NCBI RefSeq assembly: GCF_037414475.1
Contig: NZ_CP147913.1
Location: 7,562,001-7,626,000 of the forward strand
Length of the DNA stretch: 64,000 nt
Direction of reading: 5' to 3'
From: Myxococcus stipitatus
GTDB taxonomy: Bacteria > Myxococcota > Myxococcia > Myxococcales > Myxococcaceae
Shown piece after piece: positions 44,432 through 55,204 of this stretch. Within the stretch, counting starts at the first letter, position 1; every line of letters begins with the position of its first letter. A model generated the notes under the pieces. That model did no database searches and was not told where the DNA came from. It saw only the letters and a program-made list of their open reading frames with translations. Position numbers and translations under genes: made by a program.

Positions 44432-45004
44432 TCACGCCAGTGAGAGCAGGCGCTCCAGTTCCTTTGACAGCTCCTCGACGGGAGCTCGGCTCCGGTGGGC
44501 CCGCATGAGCAGCAGCGCCCCTTCGATGGAGGAGAGCAGCAGCGCCGAGCGCCGGCGAGACTCCGCGAGGGTGAGCCCCTCCGCGCGGAGCCGCTCCGCG
44601 AGGAGTTGTTGCCACGTGCCCAGGGCCTCGGCGGCCGAGGCGCGCACGGGTTCGGGAGTGGCACCCGAAGAGAGGACCACGGCCGAGACGGGACAGCCCT
44701 TCTCGAAGCCAGAGGCTTCGGCCCGGTCCGCCAGCACGGAGAGCGCGCGGCGCAGCCCCGCAACCAGCCCCTTCGCCGACACCAGGTGCTCCCCGAGCAG
44801 CCGCGTCACCTCCGAGGCGGAGGCCTGGATCGCCTCCACCGCGAGCTGCTCCTTGCCCCCGGGGAAATGAAAGTAGAGCGAGCCTCGAGGTGCCTTGCCG
44901 GCCTCGAGCAGCTCCTGGATGCCCGCGCCGGCATAGCCCGAGCGCTCCAACATCTCCGCCGCCGCGGCAATCATCCGGCGGCGTGTGTCCTCACCCTTGC
45001 TCAC
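44432..45004 (-). CDS. TetR-family repressor (LmrA/YxaF-like)
   Basis: 190 residues. The N-terminal helix-turn-helix is complete: RRRMIAAAAEMLERSGYAGAGIQELLEAG...GSLYFHFPGGKEQL. The C-terminal ligand domain has the GCP block (FEKGCPVSAVVL) typical of the LmrA/YxaF subgroup, whose members sense aromatic or flavonoid-like compounds. It is followed on the same strand by the SDR gene and its operator-like palindrome. Confidence 0.92.
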   Translation of the reverse strand: MSKGEDTRRRMIAAAAEMLERSGYAGAGIQELLEAGKAPRGSLYFHFPGGKEQLAVEAIQASASEVTRLLGEHLVSAKGLVAGLRRALSVLADRAEASGFEKGCPVSAVVLSSGATPEPVRASAAEALGTWQQLLAERLRAEGLTLAESRRRSALLLSSIEGALLLMRAHRSRAPVEELSKELERLLSLA

Positions 45005-45061
45005 GCGAGGATGAATATACCGCTCGTCATATTTTGTCGAGCCGTTCTCGTGCCGGGCGGC

Positions 45062-45745
45062 TCAGCGGCGGCTCTTGCCCAGCTTTCCGATGTAGATGAC
45101 GTGGCGGGGGCCCTTGGTGCCGTGGGCGTGGGGGTGGAGGACCTCGACGGTGAAGCCCGCCTTCTCCATGCGCCGCTCGAAGCCCATGGCTGGGCCGGCG
45201 CTCCAGATGCCCAGGGTTCCGCCGGAGCGCAGCGCCTGGGCGGCCTGGGTGAGCCCGGACAGGCCATAGAGGCCCTGATTGTCGGGGTGGGTGAGGGCGC
45301 TGGGGCCGTTGTCCACGTCGAGCAGGATGGCGTCGAACGAAGCCGAGTGGCGCTTCATCACGACGCCGACGTCCCCTGGGATGACGGTGACGCGAGGGTC
45401 CTCGAGCGGCGCCTGGGCCAGCGGCGCGAGGTGCGGGCCCCGGTTCCAGTCGACGACGGTGGGGAGCAGCTCCGCCACGGAGACCTGAACGCCCTTGCCC
45501 ACCAGGTCCAGCACGGCGCGCACGGTGTAGCCGAAGCCAAGCCCTCCCACGAGCACCCGGCCGGTGCCTCGGCTCACCAGGTCCGCGCAGCCCGCGCGCG
45601 CCAGTGCTTCCTCCGAGCCGTGCATCCGGCTGGACATCAGCGTCTGTCCACGCACGCGCAGGACGTACTCGTCCCCTCGGCGGACGAGGGTGAGCTCGCC
45701 GACGTCCGGAACATTCGCGCTTTCGAGTGTCTCCCAGGGCTTCAT
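45062..45745 (-). CDS. Stand-alone spermidine-synthase-like protein
   Basis: 227 residues. A short N-terminal beta domain precedes a Rossmann fold: RVLVGGLGFGYTVRAVLD (SAM/dcSAM loop), VSVAELLPTVVDW (acidic strand end) and FDAILLDVDNGPSALT (catalytic-loop region with Asp). It looks like the widespread spermidine-synthase-like family that lacks part of the polyamine site, so true spermidine synthesis is unproven. It is the third protein of this fold in the window. Monocistronic, 57 bp upstream of TetR. Confidence 0.8.
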   Translation of the reverse strand: MKPWETLESANVPDVGELTLVRRGDEYVLRVRGQTLMSSRMHGSEEALARAGCADLVSRGTGRVLVGGLGFGYTVRAVLDLVGKGVQVSVAELLPTVVDWNRGPHLAPLAQAPLEDPRVTVIPGDVGVVMKRHSASFDAILLDVDNGPSALTHPDNQGLYGLSGLTQAAQALRSGGTLGIWSAGPAMGFERRMEKAGFTVEVLHPHAHGTKGPRHVIYIGKLGKSRR

Positions 45746-45905
45746 GCGCCCGGCTCATCGCCCGGAGTGGGCGGGTGGGTCAAGCACTCCGCGCGAAACA
45801 CCGGGCCCTCGCGTGATTGCCTGTCCACAACCCCTCGGGCCGTCCTCATCCATACCCGTGCGAGCAGCCGTGAGGAAACGGCGCCGAGGAGGAGGCACCC
45901 AGGTC

Positions 45906-46496
45906 ATGAATGAGCGCGAGGCAACCCTGCGGAAGATGGACGCCGAGAAGCAGCGCATCGATGCGCGTATCGCCGAGGTCGAGGCGGAGTCCGACATCCG
46001 CGAGGCGAAGGAAGAGGTGAAGGAGCTGCGCGGTGTGAAGGAGCGCCGGGAGGCGTTCCGGCGAAAGCTCGAGGACCTTCGTCAGCGCGGGACGGAGAAC
46101 TTCGAGCAGGGCAAGAAGGAGCTGTTCCGCGCCTGCGAGGAGACGAGCAAGTCCCTGGATGAAGCGGAGAAGCAGGCGGAGGTGAGGCGAGCCGCCTATG
46201 AGCGAAAGCAAGACGCGGAGCTGAGGCAGATGGGGGCCCAGTTCGACGGCTGGGAGGCCGCCATCTCCCGCTCTCGGGCCGAGGACGCGCTCCTCACGAA
46301 GCAGGAGATGCAGTTCCTGCGCAGCTCCTTCAAGAGCACGGGCGATGCCCTGCGCCGGCTGATGACCGCCAAGGGCGGCGATTGGGCGCGGCTGCGCAAG
46401 GAGTACGAGTCGTCCTGGAACGACCTGCGGGAGAACTCACGCAAGATTCGCGCGGACAGCCCCGCGCTGTCCGAGTCTCCGCCGTCCCCGTCCTGA
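45906..46496 (+). CDS. Hypothetical coiled-coil protein
   Basis: 196 residues from the ATG at 45906, which follows GAGGAGGAGG by 10 bp; the open frame upstream is not coding in character. Nearly the whole protein is charged heptad-type helix (KMDAEKQRIDARIAEVEAE, KEEVKELRGVKERREAFRRK), with a Ser/Pro-rich C terminus. No signal peptide or membrane segment, so it is cytoplasmic. I recognise no family. It is convergent with clpB across a strong hairpin. Confidence 0.75.
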   Translation: MNEREATLRKMDAEKQRIDARIAEVEAESDIREAKEEVKELRGVKERREAFRRKLEDLRQRGTENFEQGKKELFRACEETSKSLDEAEKQAEVRRAAYERKQDAELRQMGAQFDGWEAAISRSRAEDALLTKQEMQFLRSSFKSTGDALRRLMTAKGGDWARLRKEYESSWNDLRENSRKIRADSPALSESPPSPS

Positions 46497-46533
46497 GCGG
46501 CGTGAGCACCGCCCTTCGAGCGGCAAGAAACAA

Positions 46534-46566
46534 CGTGGGCCCCTCCCGCCAAGGAAGGGGCCCACG
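46534..46566. terminator. Bidirectional terminator between the coiled-coil gene and clpB
   Basis: CGTGGGCCCCT (46534-46544) pairs perfectly with AGGGGCCCACG (46556-46566), with an 11-nt loop. On the minus strand it is followed by TTGTTTCTT and on the plus strand by GGTGTTTC, so it can stop both convergent transcripts. Confidence 0.85.
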
Positions 46567-46583
46567 GGTGTTTCACGACGGTG

Positions 46584-49208
<2,625 letters not shown>

Positions 49209-49387
49209 ACACCCAACGTAAGGGTCGACGCGTGCTTGGCAAGTTGGTGCGGTGCGTCCAGCTCGCACCTTTTTTCCTGCGCCAGAAGCAGAATACTTTG
49301 AACTCCTGGTAGCGGCTGGCTTTTCGAGGTGCTTGAGTTGCCAGGGGGGGCGCGGCTCGGTTATAGGCGGCGCCCACCCTCGGGGGG

Positions 49388-49975
49388 CTGAACCTGGAAG
49401 CGCACGGCGGTTACCTCATTCGACTCGAGAGCTTCGGCGGGCTGGAGTTGCTCCGGCAGGCCCGTGAAGCCTTGCAACTGGATGGCGCCTCAGGTGCCAC
49501 CGGGTTGCAGGTGTCGGTCAATCGGCGCCGCAAGGTGGTTCGCCTGGCCTACGTGGCTCCCTTCACGCAAGGCCGCCCGGGTGCCCATTGGTATGCCGCG
49601 CACCATGCGCTTCCCCGGCTGCTGTCCCGTTCGGCCAACTCCACCGTGCAGGCGTATGTGTATGACCCGGACGAGGGCGAAGAGGTCATCGCCTACGGGA
49701 ACGGTCGCCGCGTGGGCGGCGAGCGGGTGGTCTACGAGAACGTGGAGCTGCCCGAGGGCAAGCCGGAGGACCTCGACGAGGCGGCCTTCAAGCACATGCA
49801 GTCGCGGTGGCCGCTGGGGCACCTGGCGCATGTCTTCGGCCTGTCGCGCTCGGAGCTGTTGAAGCTGCCCCTGGCCGGGCCGGGGCGGGTGCTGTCGCTG
49901 GAAGGCTCCCTGGCGGACGCGGATGCGGCGCTGGAGGCCCTGTTGCCGGTCTCCGTGGCGCCGCACGCGCACTGA
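49388..49975 (+). CDS. Hypothetical protein, probable non-ATG start
   Basis: About 195 residues. Protein-like sequence (LNLEAHGGYLIRLESFGGLELLRQ) extends upstream of the first TTG (49448), and the frame is open back to a TAG at 49364, but the stretch between has no ATG, GTG or TTG. A CTG at 49388, or a second CTG at 49394 which has a G-run 7 bp upstream, is the likely start; a sequence error at the first codon is the alternative. The mid part (YDPDEGEEVIAYGNGRRVGGERVVYENVELPEG) is conserved-looking but unknown to me. No membrane helix. Confidence 0.6.
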   Translation: MNLEAHGGYLIRLESFGGLELLRQAREALQLDGASGATGLQVSVNRRRKVVRLAYVAPFTQGRPGAHWYAAHHALPRLLSRSANSTVQAYVYDPDEGEEVIAYGNGRRVGGERVVYENVELPEGKPEDLDEAAFKHMQSRWPLGHLAHVFGLSRSELLKLPLAGPGRVLSLEGSLADADAALEALLPVSVAPHAH

Positions 49976-49985
49976 GGCGGGGCCG

Positions 49986-50639
49986 CTACGGGTCGGCGGC
50001 GGGACTGTCTCGGGTCACCAGCGCTTCGCGCACGGAGTCGCTGCGGAAGAATTGGCCGAGCAGGGCGAACGTGCCCGCGATGAGGGCGGTTCCCGCGACG
50101 GTGAGGCCCAGGCTCATCGCCTGTGTCACGGTGGAGACCATCTCCGCGGTGGCGGGGTCCTGATATTCGGGCCGCTTGATGAGTATCTGCGAGACGGCGT
50201 TGCTGGTGCGGCGGGCGACCACGGCCCACTGGGCTCCGTCGATGGTGCGCAGCACCGCGACCGCGATGGCCGCGCGTCCGAGCAGCATGCGGATTCGCTC
50301 CCGGGGCATTCCATGGGGCTTCAGGATGCGGCCCGCGGACACGAAGACGACGGCGCACGCGATGGCGAGCACCCCCATCAACAGGGCGCGCGGCTCGCGC
50401 ATGGGCTCCAGCGCCTGGTACTGCGCCTCCAGCAGCCGCTGGAAGTCGGCCGGGTCATTGCCGAGGAGCATCGGCGAGCCCGCTTCCATCCGCCGTGAGC
50501 GCGACTCGAAGAAGTGGGCCAGTTCCGTCGCCTCGCTGATGGCCGCCCAGCCGGTGAGGGCGGCGAGCACGAGGCAGGTGATGGCCGCGAAGCGAATGGG
50601 TCGGGGCAGGCTGTCCGGGTTGGAAGGCGACACCATCAC
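49986..50639 (-). CDS. Hypothetical membrane protein
   Basis: 217 residues with four hydrophobic segments: FAAITCLVLAALTGWAAI near the N terminus, LLMGVLAIACAVVFVSAG, a weaker one, and AGTALIAGTFALLGQFF near the end. No family recognised. Its start overlaps the DUF1844 stop by 4 bp (ATGA), making it the last gene of a coupled trio 51261-49986. Confidence 0.7.
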   Translation of the reverse strand: MMVSPSNPDSLPRPIRFAAITCLVLAALTGWAAISEATELAHFFESRSRRMEAGSPMLLGNDPADFQRLLEAQYQALEPMREPRALLMGVLAIACAVVFVSAGRILKPHGMPRERIRMLLGRAAIAVAVLRTIDGAQWAVVARRTSNAVSQILIKRPEYQDPATAEMVSTVTQAMSLGLTVAGTALIAGTFALLGQFFRSDSVREALVTRDSPAADP

Positions 50640-50950
50640 CGCTTGCTTGCCTCCACGAAGCGCAGCCGCAGGTCCGCGAGCAATCCGTCGAAGAGCTTCT
50701 CTTCGTCCGGGGTGAGGTTGCCCCGCGTCTTCTGGCGCAGCATCGACAGGAGTTCCAGGTTCTGCCGGGCCAGCGGCAGGTCCTTGCTCGTCTGGCCCGT
50801 CTCCGGATTCGGAGCATCACCGAGGTGGATGAGCACCGCGGTGCCCAACCCCACGATGAAGGTACTGAAGGAGATGGCCTCCTCGGACGCGGAGCGCGCT
50901 TCCCCCCGCATCACGAAGGTCTCGCCGCGCTTCTCGTCCACGGGGCTCAT
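50636..50950 (-). CDS. DUF1844 family protein
   Basis: 104 residues. The core ISFSTFIVGLGTAVLIHLGDAPNPETGQ is the DUF1844 hallmark, a single hydrophobic helix followed by a conserved loop, then the helical NLELLSMLRQKTRGNLTPDEEKLFDGLLADLRLRFVE in two stretches. Widespread in deltaproteobacteria; function unknown, possibly membrane-peripheral. Overlaps both neighbours by ATGA. Confidence 0.88.
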   Translation of the reverse strand: MSPVDEKRGETFVMRGEARSASEEAISFSTFIVGLGTAVLIHLGDAPNPETGQTSKDLPLARQNLELLSMLRQKTRGNLTPDEEKLFDGLLADLRLRFVEASKR

Positions 50951-51261
50951 GGGGTGTTGGACTCCCCGCCCTCGTTGGAAGAGTCGGAGGGGGAGGCGGC
51001 TTCGTCCGTGTCGCCCTCGTCCTCGTCGTCACCTTCGTCGTCGTCGGAGGACTCGTCCTCGTCGTCCATGTCCTCATCGTCTTCGTCGTCGTAGTCCTCG
51101 ACGTCGTCGACCATGAGCGTCTCCACCGGGGTGGCCTTGTCCGCCACGTCCGGCAAGCCCTTGAGGTGGCGCTCGAGCGCCTTCTCGTCCAACTGGCCCG
51201 AGCGCAGGTACCGCTCCGCGGTGCGCTTATCGAGGTACTTGGGGTCCACCGTGTCCGCCAT
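50947..51261 (-). CDS. Small protein with a highly acidic tail
   Basis: 104 residues. The basic/neutral N-terminal half (KYLDKRTAERYLRSGQLDEKALERHLKGLPD) looks like a small helical domain. From about residue 52 it becomes almost pure Asp/Glu/Ser (DDEDDEDMDDEDESSDDDEG and on). First gene of the trio. The acidic tail suggests a nucleic-acid-mimic or a binding tail for a basic partner; no family known. Confidence 0.72.
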   Translation of the reverse strand: MADTVDPKYLDKRTAERYLRSGQLDEKALERHLKGLPDVADKATPVETLMVDDVEDYDDEDDEDMDDEDESSDDDEGDDEDEGDTDEAASPSDSSNEGGESNTP

Positions 51262-51354
51262 GTTTCAAATCCTCAGAATTGCTTGGAAAACAGCGCGCCA
51301 CCTTATAGCAGAGGGGCCGCCTGTCAACGCCGCCGTCCCGTCTTCCTGGTGCCG

Positions 51355-52011
51355 ATGAACGCCTCGCTTCGTCCACTGCTTCCCCCGGGCCCCTACCTGC
51401 TGTGTGACGACACCGTGCGGCCGGACATTCCGCTGGTGTCCAAGGCGGAGCGGCTGCTGGCGGGCGGGGCTCGGGTGGTGCAACTGCGGATGAAGCGCAC
51501 GCCCGTGCGTGTGGCGCTGGAGGTGGCGCGGGAGGTCGTCCAGCTCTGCCGGCGCGCGGGCGCGGTGTGCCTCTTGAATGACCGGGTGGACCTGGCGCTC
51601 CTCTCGGACGCGCATGGTGTGCATGTGGGCGACGAGGACGTGCCTCCCGAGGCGGCGAGGGCGCTGCTCGGGCCCGGGCGCCTGGTGGGCGTCACGGTGC
51701 GGGGAGTGGAGGGCGCGGTCGCCGCGCGGGAGATGGGCGCGGACTATGTGGGCGTGGGTCCGGTCTTCGGCACGACGACGAAGCAGGTGCCCGCGCCGGT
51801 GTTGGGGTTGGAGGGGCTTGCTCGCGTGGTGAAGGGAAGCCCTCTTCCGGTGGTGGGCATTGGTGGGGTGGGGCTGGACAACATCGCGCGAGTGGCGGCG
51901 GTGGGGGTGCACGGGGCCGCGGTGGTTTCAGACGCACTGCTCGCCGAGGACATCGCGGGGCGGGTGCGCCTGCTCGCCAGTGCGTTTGAACAGGGGCGAG
52001 TGGGGGGGTAG
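51355..52011 (+). CDS. thiE: Thiamine phosphate synthase
   Basis: 218 residues. It joins HMP-pyrophosphate and thiazole phosphate to thiamine phosphate. TIM-barrel motifs: VVQLRMK, CLLNDRVDLAL, GVHVGDEDVP, GADYVGVGPVFGTTTK and the phosphate loop VVGIGGV. The usual GxST at strand 5 reads GVTVRG, a minor change. It is the first of three closely spaced thiamine/salvage genes (22 bp, then a 4-bp overlap). Confidence 0.92.
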   Translation: MNASLRPLLPPGPYLLCDDTVRPDIPLVSKAERLLAGGARVVQLRMKRTPVRVALEVAREVVQLCRRAGAVCLLNDRVDLALLSDAHGVHVGDEDVPPEAARALLGPGRLVGVTVRGVEGAVAAREMGADYVGVGPVFGTTTKQVPAPVLGLEGLARVVKGSPLPVVGIGGVGLDNIARVAAVGVHGAAVVSDALLAEDIAGRVRLLASAFEQGRVGG

Positions 52012-52032
52012 GTTCGACCGACGGACCCCCTC

Positions 52033-52797
52033 ATGAACAATCACCCGCGACATCATGGCCAGCCGCCGCGGCGGCCCAACATTGGCATCACCCCGGATTG
52101 GAGCCAGCCGGAGGATTCGCCCTTCGCGCGGTACGAGCTGAAAGTGCCCTACGCGGAGGCGGTATTGCGCGCTGGTGGGCTTCCCTTCGTGTTGCCGTAC
52201 GCGGATGACCCCACGTGTGTGGATGCGTATCTGGACCGGGTGTCGGGACTGCTCGTGACAGGCGGCGCGTTCGACATTCCTCCCGAGGCCTATGGCGAGA
52301 CGGCCCGTGAGGGTCTGGGCGCGCTCAAGGAAGGGCGCACGGCGTTCGAGGCGGCGCTGATGCGCGGGGCGCTCAAGCGCAACATGCCGGTGCTGGGCGT
52401 GTGTGGCGGCATGCAGCTGCTCAACGTGGTGCTGGGTGGAACGCTGTTCCAGGATATCGGCCGCGAGGTGCAGGGGGCTCGTGAGCACGAGCAGAAGCAT
52501 GACCGGACGCAGCCTCAGCATCCGGTGGACGTGCGCAGTGGCACGTTGCTGGCGGAGGCGGTGGGGCATGGGCAGCTGATGGTGAACTCCACGCACCATC
52601 AAGCGGTGCGTGCCGCTGGCAAGGACGTGAGCATCACCGCGATTGCGCCGGATGGCGTGGTGGAGGCCATCGAGTCCTCCGTGCATGCCTTCGCGGTGGG
52701 GGTGCAGTGGCATCCCGAGTACATGTCCACGACGATTCCCGTGCACGTGGGGCTGTACAAGTCCTTCGTGCAGAAGGCGCGAGAGCATCGGCGGTGA
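52033..52797 (+). CDS. Class I glutamine amidotransferase-like / PuuD-type gamma-glutamyl hydrolase (peptidase C26)
   Basis: 254 residues. Alpha/beta hydrolase-like C26 fold: a nucleophile elbow LGVCGGMQLLN (Cys; the family's common 'C-R-G' reads C-G-G), an oxyanion region GLLVTGGAFDIPPE, and the His/Glu pair in VQWHPEYM. PuuD cleaves gamma-glutamyl-GABA in putrescine breakdown, but no other puu gene is present. Instead it sits between thiE and thiD and overlaps thiD by 4 bp, so a role in thiamine-related hydrolysis or salvage is worth considering. Confidence 0.82.
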   Translation: MNNHPRHHGQPPRRPNIGITPDWSQPEDSPFARYELKVPYAEAVLRAGGLPFVLPYADDPTCVDAYLDRVSGLLVTGGAFDIPPEAYGETAREGLGALKEGRTAFEAALMRGALKRNMPVLGVCGGMQLLNVVLGGTLFQDIGREVQGAREHEQKHDRTQPQHPVDVRSGTLLAEAVGHGQLMVNSTHHQAVRAAGKDVSITAIAPDGVVEAIESSVHAFAVGVQWHPEYMSTTIPVHVGLYKSFVQKAREHRR

Positions 52798-53534
52798 GTC
52801 CTCGGGTAGTGGTGTTGGCGGGGCTCGAGCCCACGGGCCGGGCGGGGCTCCTGGCGGATGTGGCGGCGGTGCGGGCGCTGGGTGGGCAGCCGGTGGCGGT
52901 GCCGCTGGCGCAGACGGCGCAGGGGCGGACGACCTTCTCGTGGAAGGCCGCTGCTCCGAGCGTGGTGCGCGCGCAGCTGGCCGCCGCGCGGGAGCTGGGC
53001 GGAGTGCAGGCGGTGAAGTGGGGCATGGTGCCGGGCCCCGCGCAGCTCGCCGCCGCGAGCGAGGCCCTGGAGAGCGCCGGCGCGTGGTGGGTGGTGGACC
53101 CGGTGGTGCGGACATCTCGAGGACAGTTGCTGTCCCGGCTGTCCGCGAAGCGCTACCTGGGACTCGCGGGGCCTCGTGTCGTGCTCACGCCGAACCTGGA
53201 TGAGGCCGGGTGGTTGCTGGGCCGGGCGGTGCCGGACTCCGTGGATTCGGCGCGTGAGGCGGCCGTCGCGCTGCTGGCGTATGGCTTTGGCGCGGTGCTG
53301 GTGAAGGGCGGGCACCTGCCGGACGCGCAGGGCCTGGCGGATGTGCTGGCCACGCCGGAGCGGGTGCGAGTGCTGCGTGGGGAGTGGCTTGAGCGCGCTC
53401 CGGAGCGCCGGGGGACGGGATGCAGGCTGGCGTCCGCGCTGGCGACAGAGCTGGGGAGAGGGCGCACGGTGGAGGCCGCGACACGCACGGCGCGCGCGCT
53501 GGTGGTGCGCTACCTCCGCACGGGCCGGGAGTAA
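52794..53534 (+). CDS. thiD: Hydroxymethylpyrimidine (phosphate) kinase ThiD-like
   Basis: 246 residues, GTG start fixed by the GTGA overlap with the preceding gene. Ribokinase-like fold with a C-terminal GTGCRLASALATEL anion-hole motif (catalytic Cys region), VVDPVVRTSRG, and LTPNLDEAGWLLG. The N-terminal block reads GLEPTGRAGLLADV where typical ThiD has G-S-D-S/P-x-G-G-A-G-x-Q-A-D, so substrate binding may be changed. It should supply HMP-PP for ThiE, encoded two genes upstream. Confidence 0.82.
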   Translation: MSPRVVVLAGLEPTGRAGLLADVAAVRALGGQPVAVPLAQTAQGRTTFSWKAAAPSVVRAQLAAARELGGVQAVKWGMVPGPAQLAAASEALESAGAWWVVDPVVRTSRGQLLSRLSAKRYLGLAGPRVVLTPNLDEAGWLLGRAVPDSVDSAREAAVALLAYGFGAVLVKGGHLPDAQGLADVLATPERVRVLRGEWLERAPERRGTGCRLASALATELGRGRTVEAATRTARALVVRYLRTGRE

Positions 53535-53717
53535 ACCGAGGGCGTGGGCGGCTTTGCCTTGCGCGCGATGCACGCATCCGTGGCGAACCCCCTCCTCACG
53601 GACAGGGCCCGTGAGCCGCACACTCAAGCCGCCATGTCGTGATGTGATGCCGGAGGTCCGGAGGCCGCCCGGACCAGGCGCCTCTGCTCCGGGATGACGC
53701 CGTGCTCGTGGGGGGGG

Positions 53718-55082
53718 CTATTCGCCTCGGCTGCGGCTCTCGAAGCGGGTGTACTCGGCGAGGAACACCAGCGGGATTTCGCCGATGGGGCCGTTACGCT
53801 GCTTGGCGATGATGAGCTCGACGGGGATGACGGTGGTCGCCGCCGTCTGAGGCGCTTCTCCGCCTTCCTCCACCTCTTCACGGTGGATGAACATCACCAC
53901 GTCGGCGTCCTGCTCGATGGAGCCGGACTCACGAAGGTCCGACAACATGGGCTTGCCACCCTTGCGCTCCTCGACCTTACGGCTGAGCTGACTGAGCGCG
54001 ATGATGGGGACCTCCAGCTCCTTGGCCAGCTGCTTGAGCGCACGGGAGATTTCAGCGACTTCCAACTGGCGGCTCTCGACCTTGCCCTTCTGATGCATCA
54101 GCTGGAGGTAGTCGATGATGATGAGCGACAGCCGCGGGTCCTTCTGCTTCACACGCCGCGCCTTCGCGCGCAGGTCGAACGGGGACAGACCGCCGGAGTC
54201 GTCGATGTAGATGGGCGCGTTGTAGAGCGCGCCGGCCATCTCCTGGAACTTCTCCTCGTCGTGCGGAGACAGACGCCCACCGCGCAGCTTCTTCATGTCC
54301 ACGCGCGCGGTGGAGGCGAGCAGACGCATGAGCAGCTGGTCCGCGGGCATTTCGAGACTGAAGATGCCGACCGCCTTGTTCTCCTTGAGCGCCGCGTTCA
54401 CCGCCATGTTCATGGCGAACGACGTCTTGCCGACGCCGGGACGCGCCGCGAGGATGATGAGCTCGCCCGCGTGGAGCCCCGTCAGCTGGTTGTCGAGGTC
54501 GATGTAGCCGGTGGACAGGCCCGTGATGCCCGTCGCCGCCGACTTCATCTTGTCGAGCAGGTCCAGCGTATGTTCCATCAGCTCGCTGACCGGCCGCAGG
54601 TCTCCTTCGCGCTTCTTCTCCGCGAGGAGGAACACCTTGCGCTCGGCCTCGTCGAGCAACACCTCCAGCTCGCCCGTCTCCTGGCTGGCGAGGTCCTGAA
54701 TCTCGCGGCCGACATTCGCCAGCCGGCGGCGCAGCGCCTGGTCCTTGACGATGTTCGCGTACTGGACGGCGTTGGAGGCCAGCGGCACCACCTGGTCCAA
54801 CCGCATCAGGTACGCGGGGCCACCCACGGCGACCAGCTGCCCCAGGACCTTCAGCTCTTCGGCCAGCGTGAGGTGGTCGACCTGTTTCTGCTGGCCGTCC
54901 AGCCGGATCATCGCCGCGAAAATCTGCGCGTGCGCGGGGCTGGAGAAATCGTCCGCATGGACGACCTCGCCCACCGCGGCGATGAGCGTGTTGTCCGCGA
55001 GCACCGAGCCAAGCACGGCGCGCTCGGCGGCAAGGTCCTCGTGGACCTTCCGCCCGTCTCTGACGTCGAGGGAGTTCTCCAT
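53718..55082 (-). CDS. dnaB: Replicative DNA helicase DnaB
   Basis: 454 residues. The N-terminal primase-interacting domain (VLGSVLADNTLIAAV) and linker lead to the RecA-like C-terminal domain: Walker A ARPGVGKT at 213-220, Walker B-type LIIIDYLQLM, DLRESGSIEQDAD and the arginine-finger region. Standard length, no intein. It stands apart from the ribosomal-protein block by a terminator and the broken regulator gene, though on the same strand. Confidence 0.96.
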   Translation of the reverse strand: MENSLDVRDGRKVHEDLAAERAVLGSVLADNTLIAAVGEVVHADDFSSPAHAQIFAAMIRLDGQQKQVDHLTLAEELKVLGQLVAVGGPAYLMRLDQVVPLASNAVQYANIVKDQALRRRLANVGREIQDLASQETGELEVLLDEAERKVFLLAEKKREGDLRPVSELMEHTLDLLDKMKSAATGITGLSTGYIDLDNQLTGLHAGELIILAARPGVGKTSFAMNMAVNAALKENKAVGIFSLEMPADQLLMRLLASTARVDMKKLRGGRLSPHDEEKFQEMAGALYNAPIYIDDSGGLSPFDLRAKARRVKQKDPRLSLIIIDYLQLMHQKGKVESRQLEVAEISRALKQLAKELEVPIIALSQLSRKVEERKGGKPMLSDLRESGSIEQDADVVMFIHREEVEEGGEAPQTAATTVIPVELIIAKQRNGPIGEIPLVFLAEYTRFESRSRGE

Positions 55083-55204
55083 GGCTGCCCGTCCACTGTA
55101 CAGGCGGCTCTGACATCACAGAAGAAATCCGCCACAGACCTGTAGCGGCGGGTGGGCGGATGGGTGTGGACCTCCCCTCCAGGTGGGCTTGTCTCCCCGG
55201 ATAG

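Noticed and set aside
49209..49387. Heat-shock (CIRCE or sigma-32) promoter for clpB
   Set aside because: Searched by eye on the minus strand; no TTAGCACTC dyad and no acceptable -35/-10 pair.
53535..53717. Terminator between thiD and dnaB
   Set aside because: Only short imperfect CCGGAGG/CCTCCGG-like pairs are visible, with no stable stem and no U-run.
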